This document shows positions 46,101 through 57,000 of a stretch of DNA of 64,000 nt, piece after piece. The DNA comes from Scolanthus callimorphus. Taxonomy: Eukaryota; Cnidaria; Anthozoa; Actiniaria; Edwardsiidae. The translations under genes and the position numbers were made by a program. Numbering within the stretch: the stretch's first letter is position 1; each line of letters opens with the position of its first letter. The DNA is taken from assembly GCA_033964015.1 (NCBI GenBank), contig CM066914.1, positions 18,121,637 to 18,185,636 of the forward strand. The letters run 5' to 3'. The notes beneath the pieces were generated by a model. It was not told where the DNA came from, did no database searches, and saw nothing but the letters and a program-made list of their open reading frames with translations.

Positions 46101-49100
46101 GAGCACATGGGAGTACAGGAGAGTACATGGGAGTACATGGGAGTACATGGGAGTACATGGGAGCACATGGGAATACAGTGGAGTACAAGGGAGTAGAGGG
46201 GAGTACATGGGAGTACGTGGGAGTACGTGGGAATACAAAGGAGAACATGGGAGTACACGGGAGTACATGGGAGTACAGGGGAATACAGGGGAGTACATGG
46301 GAGTACATGGGAGTACATGGGAGTACATGGGAGCACAGGGGAGTACATGGGAATACAGGGGAGTACATGGGAATACAGAGGAGTACATGGGAGCACATGG
46401 GAATACAGGGGAGGACATGGGAGTACAGGGGAGCACATGGGAATACAGGGGAGTACAGGGGAATACAGGGGAGTATAGGGGAGTACATGGGAGTACATGG
46501 GGGTACAGGGGAGTACATGGGAGTACATGGGAGTACATGGGAGTACAGGGGAGTACATGGGAGTACATAGGAGTACAGTGGAATACAGGGGAGTACAGTG
46601 GAATACAGGAGAGTACATGGGAGTACAGGGGAATGCAGGGGAGTACATGGGAATACAGGGGAATACAGGGGAGTACATGGGAATACAGAGGAGTGCATTG
46701 GAGCACATGGGAATACAGGGGAGGCATGGGAGTACAGGGGAGCACATGGGAGTACAGGAGAGTACATGGGAGTACATGGAGTACATGGGAGTACATGGGA
46801 GCACATGGGAATACAGTGGAGTACAAGGGAGTAGAGGGGAGTACATGGAGTACGTGGGAGTACGTGGGAATACAAAGGAGAACATGGAGTACACGGGAGT
46901 ACATGGGAGTACAGGGGAATACAGGGGAGTACATGGGAGTACATGGGAGTACATGGGAGTACATGGGAGCACAGGGGAGTACATGGGAATACAGGGGAGT
47001 ACATGGGAATACAGAGGAGTACATGGGAGCACATGGGAATACAGGGGAGGACATGGGAGTACAGGGGAGTACATGGGAATACAGGGGAGCACATGGGAGT
47101 ACACGGAAGTACAGGGGAGTACATGGGAGAACGTGGGAGTACATGGGAGTACAGGGGAGTACATGGGAGTACATGGGAATACAGGGGAGTACATGGGAAT
47201 ACAGAGGAGTACATGGGAGCACATGGAATACAGGGAGGACATGGGAGTACAGGGGAGCACATGGGAATACAGGGGAGTACAGGGGAATACAGGGGAGTAC
47301 AGGGGAGTACATGGGAGTACAGGGGAGTACAGGGAGTACATGGGAGTACACGGGAGTACAGGGAGTACAGGGGAGTACAGGGGAGTACATGGGAGTACAT
47401 GGAAATACAGGGGAGAACATGGGAGTACAAGGGAGTACGTGGGAGTACAGGGGAATACAGGGGAGAACATGGGAGTACGTGGGAGTACAGGGGAATACAG
47501 GGGAGTACATGGGAGTACATGGGAATACAGGGGAGTACATGGGAATACAGAGGAGTACATGGAGCACATGGGAGCACATGGGAATACAGGGGAGGACATG
47601 GGAGTACAGGGGAGCACATGGGAATACAGGGGAGTACAGGGGAATACAGGGGAGTACATGGGAGTACAGGGGAGTACAGGGGAGTACATGGGAGTACACG
47701 GGAGTACAGGGGAGTACAGGGGAGTACAGGGGAGTACAGGGGAGTACATGGGAGTACATGGAAATACAGGGGAGAACGTGGGAGTACAGGGGAGTATGTG
47801 GGAGTACAGGGGAATACAGGGGAGAACATGGGAGTACGTGGGAGTACAGGGGAATACAGGGGAGTACATGGGAGTACACGGGAGTACATGGGAGTACAGG
47901 GGAGTACATGGGAGTACAGGGGAGTACATGGGAGTACACTAGAATACAGGGGAGTACAGGGAGTACAGGGGAATACAGGGGAATACAGGGGAGTGCATGG
48001 GAATACAGGGGAATACAGGGGAGTACATGGGAATACAGAGGAGTACAGGGGAGCACATGGAGTACAGGGGAGTACATGGGAGTACAGGGGAATACAGCTG
48101 AGTACAGGGGAGTACAGGGAGTACATGGGAATACAGGGGAGCACATGGGAGTACACGGGAGTACAGGGGAGTACATGGGAGAACGTGGGAGTACATGGGA
48201 GTACAGGGGAGTACATGGGAGTACATGGGAATACAGGGGAGTACATGGGAGTACAGGGGAATACAAGGGAGTACATGGGAGTACGGGGAGTACATGGGAG
48301 TACAGGGGAATACAGGGGAGTACATGGAGTACATGGGAGTACAGGGGAGTACATGGGAGTACATGGGAGTACATGGGAGTACACGGGAGTACATGGGAGT
48401 ACAGGGGAGTACAGGGGAGTACATGGGAATACAGGGGAGTACATGGGAGTACAGGGGATTACATGGGAGTACAGGGGAATACAGGGGAGTACATGGGAGT
48501 ACATGGGAGTACATGGGAGCACAGGGGAGTACATGGGAATACAGGGGAGTACATGGGAATACAGAGGAGTAGATGGGAGCACATGGGAATACAGGGGAGG
48601 ACATGGGAGTACAGGGGAGTACATGGGAATACAGGGGAGCACATGGGAGTACACGGAAGTACAGGGGAGTACATGGGAGAACGTGGGAGTACATGGGAGT
48701 ACAGGGGAGTACATGGGAGTACATGGGAGTACATGGGAATACAGGGAGTACAGAGGAGCACATGGGAGCACATGGGAATACAGGGGAGGACATGGGAGTA
48801 CAGGGGAGCACATGGGAATACAGGGGAGTACAGGGAATACAGGGGAGTACAGGGGAGTACATGGGAGTACAGGGGAGTACAGGGGAGTACATGGGAATAC
48901 AGGGGAGTACAGGGGAGTACATGGAGTACAGGGGAGTACAGGGGAGTACATGGGAGTACACGGGAGTACAGGGGAGTACAGGGGAGTACATGGGAGTACA
49001 TGGAAATACAGGGGAGAACATGGGAGTACAGGGGAGTACGTGGGAGTACAGGGGAATACAGGGGAGAACATGGGAGTACGTGGGAGTACAGGGGAATACA

Positions 49101-50378
49101 GGGGAGTACATGGGAGTACACGGAGTACATGGGAGTACAGGGGAGTACATGGGAGTACAGGGGAGTACATGGGAGTACACTGGAATACAGGGGAGTACAT
49201 GGGAGTACAGGGGAGTACAGGGGAATACAGGGGAGTGCATGGGAATACAGGGGAGTTCAGGGGAGTACATGGGAATACAGAGGAGTACAGGGAGCACATG
49301 GGAGTACAGGGGAGTACATGGGAGTACAGGGTAATACAGGGGAGCACATGGGAGTACACGGGAGTACAGGGGAGTACATGGGAAAACGTGGGAGTACATG
49401 GGAGTACAGGGGACTACATGGGAGTACATGGGAGTACATGGGAGCACAGGGGAGTACATGGGAATACAGGGGAGTACATGGGAATACAGAGGAGTACATG
49501 GGAGCACATGGGAATACAGGGAGGACATGGGAGTACAGGGGAGCACATGGGAATACAGGGGAGTACAGGGAATACAGGGAGTACAGGGGAGTACATCGGA
49601 GTACAGGAGTACATGGGAGTACATGGGAGTACAGGGGAATACAGGGGAGTACAGGGGAGTACAGGGAGTACATGGGAGTACATGGGAGTACATGGGAGTA
49701 CATGGGAATACAGGGGAATACAGGGGAGTACAGGGGAGTACATGGGAATACAGGGGAATACAGGGGAGTACATGGGAGTACATGGGAGTACAGGGGAGTA
49801 CAGGGGAATACAGGGGAGTACATTGGAATACAGAGGAGTACATGGGAGCACATGGGAATACAGGGGAGGACATGGGAGTACAGGGGAGCACATGGGAATA
49901 CAGGGGAGTACAGGGGAATACAGGGGAGTACAGGGGAGTACAGGGGAGTACATGGGAGTACAGGGGAGTACATGGGAGTACATGGGAGTACAGTGGAATA
50001 GAGGGGAGTACAGGGGAGTACAGGGGAGTACATGGGAGTACATGGGGGTACATGGGAATACAGGGGAATACAGGGGAGTACATGGGAATACAGGGGAGCA
50101 CATGGGAGTACAGGGGAGTACATGGGAATACAGGGGAGTACATGGGAATACAGGGGAGCACATGGGAGTACACGGGAGTACAGGGGAGTACATGGGAATA
50201 CATGGGAGTTCAGGGGAATACAAGGGAGTACAGGGGAGTACAGGGGAGTACATGGGAGTACAGGGGAATACAGGGGAGTACATGGGAGTACGTGGGAGTA
50301 CAGGGGAGTACAGGGGAATACAGGGGGGAATACAGGGGAGTACAGGGGAGTACAGGGGAGCGCATGGAAGTACATGGA
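43183..50378. repeat. 10-bp satellite array, right arm
   Basis: About 720 units of GGGAGTACAT and variants, the complement of the left arrays. The GAGGACATGGGAG marker recurs at least ten times, so the same block structure is present in both arms. Some blocks of about 1-2 kb are near-identical copies (for example around 43800-44500, 45600-46250 and 46400-46900). Open frames up to 1731 codons, on both strands, are repeat artefacts. Confidence 0.97.
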
Positions 50379-50438
50379 ATCACAGTATAAGACACACTAT
50401 ATGGGAAACACAGTGTAGGACACACTATATTAAGGTTA
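50369..50438. repeat. Right terminal inverted repeat, 70 bp
   Basis: Exact complement of 26740-26809. Confidence 0.9.
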
Positions 50439-50453
50439 CATGAAGTACTTACC

Positions 50454-50462
50454 CGCGATTCG
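50454..50462. repeat. Candidate target-site duplication, right copy
   Basis: CGCGATTCG, as at 26717-26725. Confidence 0.5.
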
Positions 50463-50624
50463 CTGTGAGATGCAAAATTAAAAATGTTTGCTTCCGTACT
50501 AACAGAGCAGAAGAGATGTTTCTCTGACTAGTGTAGTATTGAAGTTTTTAGCAAAAACAAATTGTAGTTTATGGAGATCCAGATGCCGTAGACGTAACGA
50601 AACAAGGTAGAAGCCAACTTCGAG
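50463..50624 (+). promoter_or_regulatory. MCM9 5' flank or untranslated leader
   Basis: Only 162 bp separate the element from the MCM9 start codon. No E2F-like word or TATA box is evident. The MCM9 transcription start may lie here or inside the satellite. Confidence 0.35.
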
Positions 50625-51015
50625 ATGTCACAAACACATAGACATGATGATGATCAAGTAATTGCAATCTTTCAAGCATTCCTGGAGGAATACCACACGC
50701 GAGACATCCGCCATATTTTACTGCAAGATGATGTATCACAGCATTACTCTGTAGTAGTAAACACTTTAGAATTATGTGATTGTGACTTGAATTCCGGCCA
50801 ACTCCTGCTCGCTGAACCCAACAAGATGTTGCCCCTGTTTGACAGCGCGCTTGCACAAGCGGCAGTTTCGATAATGCAGCAGACGGACACTCCTACAAAC
50901 ATGAGATTCAAGCCTGAGGTGCATGTAAGGCTATCAAACTTGCCTGTTTGCCCAGAGCTCAAGCGTAGCACCATACCCAAGTCCTCAGACATGGAAAAGT
51001 TTCTTGCTGTTTCAG
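50625..51015 (+). CDS. MCM9: MCM9 exon 1
   Basis: N-terminal MCM domain. [34 protein letters not shown] and [17 protein letters not shown] match vertebrate MCM9 motifs. Ends phase 1 at CAG|GTAGAG. Confidence 0.95.
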
Positions 51016-54000
51016 GTAGAGAATGTGTGGTTCCAGAAAATATCCTTCCCCCCTCCCCCACAGAAGGGTGTTGAAAAGTGACGCCCCACCCCTCTGGAAT
51101 TTCCAAAGGAAAATACAGTATTTGTATGGAAAAATTCAGGTAAATTGATACCCCCACCCCTCTGGAATTTCCAATTGGGGGGGGGATGTATATTTTCTGG
51201 AACTACACAATTTAGTAACCATAAGATTTTGCGTTTCAGAGGTTCTTTTTAGCAGACCCTTGGGCTGAGAAGGTACACCAAGTGCTGGAAATCAAGAATT
51301 AAATATGGGTGTTAATTTTATTCCTAGAATCACAGTTTGAGGAACAACAAGTCCCAGAAAAGGCTATAGGTGCAACTGCTAATTCGGTAATGGCAGTTGT
51401 ACGACATGCGCACGCGACATTTGTATCGCTTAATCATATCATTGTATTTATTTATTGTTCATTGTCGCACGCTGACACATTGTCATCTACCACCCATTGC
51501 CGGATTAGCTTGCTAGTGGCAATTATATAATTAAAGTTAAAGTTTAAGTTTAAGTTTATTAGCAGCAAAATATGCAACTACAAGGTGCAGCTAAAAGTAT
51601 CACATGCCATAGACAACAGACCCACAAGGGTGTGACCAACAGCCCCCCTTTTCAAGAGCACTCTGTCACCTCTGAATGATCAATACAACATTTTGGCCAA
51701 TAGTTTTATTTATTTTTATTGGTTATCTTCAGGTACTGTAATCCGTGTTTCCAGGATCAAGATGCTAGAGCATGAAAAGGAATACATCTGTGCAAAATGC
51801 AAGCATGTGTTCTCTGTTCAGGCAGATTTTGGGCAGTTTTATGTCATTCCTAAACCAACAACATGCCCATCAGGGAAAGAATGCACTTCCAATAGGTTTA
51901 CATGCTTATCAGAAACAGGTATGAGTTTTGGATACATTTATTTTATTCTTCTTGAAGTCATTAAAGCAGACATCATTTGTAGATGCCTTTTGTTGTAAGA
52001 CTGCTCATTGTGACTTCCTCCAGATATTATATAACTCTATATATATAACTCTACATTTTTAAACAACATTAATGGTAATTGCTATGTCATGCAGTGTTCT
52101 GTGCAGCACCTCCCAGGGTTTATACAAGCCTTGAAAATGCTTGAAATTAAAGATAAAAACTCAAGGCCTTGAAGCACTCAGGTTTCAGAATTAGTGCTTT
52201 AAAGTGCTTAGTTTTTGAAAGTAAGCATTTTCAAATTCCTTCGGCAGGTGTAAAGTACAGGTCACAGGTCACAGGTCACAGGTCGCAGGTCGCAGGTCAC
52301 AGGTCACAGGTCACAGGTCGCAGGTCACAGGTATTTTTAAGAAAGTAAATTGACTTTTATAAAAATAACACCCCTCACATCCTGTTCTTTTTCAAATGCG
52401 ATGTTTATTACAATAATGCGCATTGTTGATTGTGGGCGACTGCAGGGAGCCCACAAGACTTATCTCGACAGGGCTTCGGATCACAGGTCATATTTTTAGT
52501 ACCCATATAAAAATACAAATGAACTTGTCTTTGTACTTTTGCTCGAAGATCGTTTTGCTAATTAGCCATAAAATTCGCAATGCTGTATCGCCACATACTT
52601 TTGGCAATTGGTTGTCATTCATTTTTACGCTTTAATATCTACAAATATCTACATGTTGTCAGCCTAGCAACATACCGAGACAGAAAGCATCCATTTCCAT
52701 CGGCTGATTTAGGGAATGTATTGCAATATTTCTGATTGAATTCGGTAAAAGAGTAATAAAACTTTGTTTTAAGAAGACTATTTCAAGATGTCTACACGTA
52801 ATTCATGGTCTGGTATCGACTGAAAACAACAACAAAAGAGTGGCTCACTAGGCAGGATAATTAGACACACGGTGCATTTAATGAGGATTGTAATAATACA
52901 TAAATACAAAATAAGACTACATCAATAAAGGGAAGAACTATTTTTATTCCAGATAAACATGGATACACAAATGTCAAGGACCTCAAAATTTCTGCTGTCG
53001 TCGCATCGTCCATCTTATGTAAATGTATAACTAACTCAGTTCAGTACAAACGAATACAGTAAAAACTCGCATATAAGAACCTGAATTTGAAGAACCTGTA
53101 AGGCTAGAATTATCCATGTGTAAAAACACATGTTTCCTAATTAAATTTAATTTCTAAAATTATAGGTTCTTATACGCGGGTATTTACAGTACCAGTTCAC
53201 TTACCAAAATATAACATGTTTTTCTTCAACAAACGCACTCAGTTCAGTGTTTCAAAAAATTTTACAAACGAATACGAAATTGACTTACCAAATGAAGCCA
53301 AGATGGCATTGTCTTTTAGTATAATCTGTAATGTTAACAACATAACATGTTGTTCTTCAACGCACTCAGTTCAATGTTCAATGTTTCAAAAAATCTTACA
53401 AACGAACACCAAATAAACATATACTGGCCAGTCTAGATGGCATTTTCTTGACTTGTTCTTGGTGTAATCTGAAATATAGTGACAATATAACATTTTTCAA
53501 CAACGAATACGAAATTGACATATGCCTGCCAGGCCTATCACTGGAGGGCTTTTCGCGGGGAGTTTGTTTTTCCTCGCTAAGATACAAATGTTCTTGTAAC
53601 GGGCATTCCATTTAAACGGCACAAGCATATTGTCTTTGTTTGCGGGAGATCTAAACGCAATATTACATGTTTCTTCCTTATGCGAAATGTTTAACGTTGT
53701 GAAAGAAGAGAACTATTTACAAAAATGCAAAAGATATAGAAATTGCTGGAATAATCCCCCCTTCCAGGGCTTCAGGTTTCGAGAGTTCCCCCCTTTCGCC
53801 CACCCCAAAATGAAATGATCCTCTGCCCGTATATCTCGTATGATAATTTTGATACAAGAGATATATCATACGATTCTATTCAAAAAGTGGTTCTGTTAAC
53901 GGAGTCCAGTGGGTTCAGCAATAGCAAAAAATCGAAAAAAATAAACTTTGTTGTAACAGCAAGGGAACTATTGCAAATTGCTGCGAGGTATCTCAAGAGA

Positions 54001-57000
54001 AATTCCCCAAATTTGTTCCTTGATATCTTGAAAATAAAAAAAGTTAAAGCGATTTTAGTGGGATAAACTTTTTTAAAATTCAGGTAAAACAAAATAGACA
54101 AAAAACTCAGCTTAACGGCATGATCTATATAGGCCTGTGTGGCAAATGCTTTAAGAAATAAATAAAATGTAATTTGTTACAATTTACAAAACAATTTCCA
54201 CTTCCAAGTGAAACAACACAGTAAACAACTTCCTGTCATTTACGTTATAACGCAAGTCATTTACGTTATATTATACTTAATTGCCCATGGTGACCTATAC
54301 AGTTAAGTATTTTAAAAGTAAACGATTCAATACACCCCCAAAGCATCCCCTTACACCCATAAAGCCAACATTTACATTCTGTAGGAACAAAATTCCAAAA
54401 GGAAAGCTTTAATTGGAAAATACAGTAAAAGGCTGTCCACGTGTTCTCTACTTGCTGTTTGGCGCAAAAGAATGAACTTTGAAACTTTAAACGTGCATGC
54501 TTTCCATCACCAGGGTAATTAGCAATGAGATCAGACTGATTTCCACTCAACTTCATGAATTCCTTAGGGTTATCTGTAGGTAACAAGATTACACTGTAAT
54601 CTACGTTATGATAACGTTTGTGACAACAGACATTGACAAGCCATATTTCAGCAACTGGCTGATAACGTTCAATGAATAGCACATTGTTATTACGTGGTGG
54701 GTCATGTTCTAAGATAAACTTCATTAGGTTTCAATCTGCTAAAAGTTCAGCACGCTACGTTGACCTTCATCACATAACGTAAATGACGCACACGAAACAA
54801 TTACACCAATTGGTGTTCAAAAGGCATGTGTCGTCGACGAGCGATTGTTTTCTTCAGATCAAAAGTATTTTATATCAAAGGTAGGATATAACCAAAGCAT
54901 AGGATACTCGCCTTTTACTTAAAATTAGCTTAAAGGGAGAAAATATCGGCAATTTTGTAGTAAATAACGTATATGACCAAAATGTGTGCGACACCACTTT
55001 CGAGACGACTCAAACAAAAACATTAAGCTCTGGGTCCACCATAGGTCACTCAAATTATGTCTGACATATGTATCTTCAACTTACACTTTCATCCCGGCCA
55101 ATGTTGCTTGAGAAAATGATGTTTCATAACTTTTTTGCGTGAAATTTCTTCCGTGCGACACATGTTTTTATCACAATGTCACAGGTAAATGGTATTGAGA
55201 TGACCTCTGAAGTCTGCTAACTCCGTAAAGGTGAATTTATTTACATGAAATATATTGTAAACTTCCATTATTTCGTGGCATTGATGATTACTGGCACACT
55301 CAGAATAAAATATATTGATATTTTACCATGCGACATGGGTGGCAATCGTTAACAGAGAATGAGTGTCCACCGTTTTGAAAATGCCTATGCCTATGCAGGT
55401 GTAAAGTACAGGTCACAGGTCGCAGGCCACAGGTCGCAGGTCACAGGTCGCAGGTCGCAGGTCGCAGGTCACAGGTCACAGGTCGCAGGTCACAGGTCGC
55501 AGGTCACAGGTATTTTTAAGAAGGTATGACTTTTATAAAAAATCGTTTGTAAGATTTTTTGAAACATTGAACATTGAACTGAGTGCGTTGAAGAACAAAC
55601 TTTGAAGTATTTGCAGGAGCGCTTACAAGTAAAACTGAAGCTGGATCCAATAAAGGATATTTATAGTAGTTACCAATGTAAATATTCACCATTACCTGAA
55701 GAAGGTCGGTACTGGCTGACCGAAATATCGTGTAAATGAAAATTATAAGCTGTTAATCAACCATTCAAGTTTTTATTATTTGTTGAAGAACAACATGTTA
55801 TGTTGTTAACATTACAGATTATACTAAAAGACAATGCCATCTTGACTTCATTTGGTAAGTCAATTTCGTATTCGTTTGTAAACATTTTTTGAAACACTGA
55901 ACTGAGTGCGTTGTTGAAGAAAACATGTTATATTTTGGTAAGTGAACTGGTACTGTAAAAACCCGCGTATAAGAACCTAGAATTTTAGCCTAAAATAAAT
56001 TAGGAAACATGGGTTTTTACACAATATGGATAATTCTAGCCTTTCAGGTTCTTCAAATTCAGGTTCTTATATGCGGGTTTTTACTGTATTCGTTTGTACT
56101 GAACTGAGTTAGTTATACATTTACATTCGATGGACGTTGCGACGACAGCAGAAATTTTGAAGTCCTTGATATTTGTGTATCCATGTTTATCTGGAATAAA
56201 CATAGTTCTTCCCTTTATTGATGTAGTCTTATTTTTTATTTATGTATAATTACAATCCTCATTAAATGCACCGTGTGTCTAATTATCCTGCACTTTTTTA
56301 AAAGTGCAGCCCTAGTGAGCCGCTCTTTTGTTGTTGTTTTCAGTCGATACCAGAACATGAATTACGTGTAGACATCTTGAAATAGTCTTCTTTAAACAAA
56401 GTTTTATTACTCGTTTACCGAATTCAATCAGAAATATTGCAATACATTCCCTAAATCAGCCGATGGAAATGGATGCTTTCTGTCTCGGTATGTTGCTAGG
56501 CTGACATCATGTAGATAGTAGATATTTGTAGATATTAGTACGTAAAAATGAATGACAACCAATTGCCAAAAGTACGTGGCGATACAGCATTGCAAATTTT
56601 ATGGGTAATTAGCAAACCGATCTTCGAGCAAAAGTACAAAGAGAAGTTCAGGTGTATTTTTATATGAGTACTAAAAATATGACCTGTGATCCGAAGCCCT
56701 GTCGAGATAAGTCTCGTGGGCTCCCTGCAGTCGCCCACAATCAATAATGCGCATTATTGTAATAAACATCGCATTTGAAAGAGAACAGGATGTAGAGAGG
56801 GGTGTTATTTTTTATAAAAGTCAATCTACCTTCTTAAAAATACCTGTGACCTGCGACCTGTGACCTGTGATCTGCGACCTGTGACCTGCGACCTGTGACC
56901 TGCGACCTGTGTCCTGTGACCTGTACTTTACACCTGCCGAATACTCGCAGATTCCGAGGGACCAAAAAAAGCAAAACGAGGGCTTTAATTTAGAAGGGGC

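Larger units (their letters stand above)
26726..50453. mobile_element. Giant foldback-type element, 23.7 kb, between MGAT5 and MCM9
   Basis: The ends are inverted copies: 26740-26809 and 50369-50438 are identical over 70 bp, with weaker match further out (TACTTCAT at 26731 and its complement ending at 50447). Inside each end the 10-bp repeat array runs in opposite orientation. CGCGATTCG occurs in direct orientation immediately outside both ends (26717-26725, 50454-50462) and may be a 9-bp target duplication. Known foldback elements (Drosophila FB, sea urchin TU) have long inverted ends made of short tandem repeats and 8-9 bp duplications. No transposase is recognisable, so if it moved it did so with outside help. 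Alternative: an inverted segmental duplication. Confidence 0.65.
53291..55869. other. Spacer between the inverted arms in MCM9 intron 2
   Basis: Includes short duplicates of the arm end (53330-53420, 55540-55610) and a small element at 54230-54795 with an open frame, listed separately. The rest is AT-rich with no exon: exons 2 and 3 join in phase. Confidence 0.6.
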
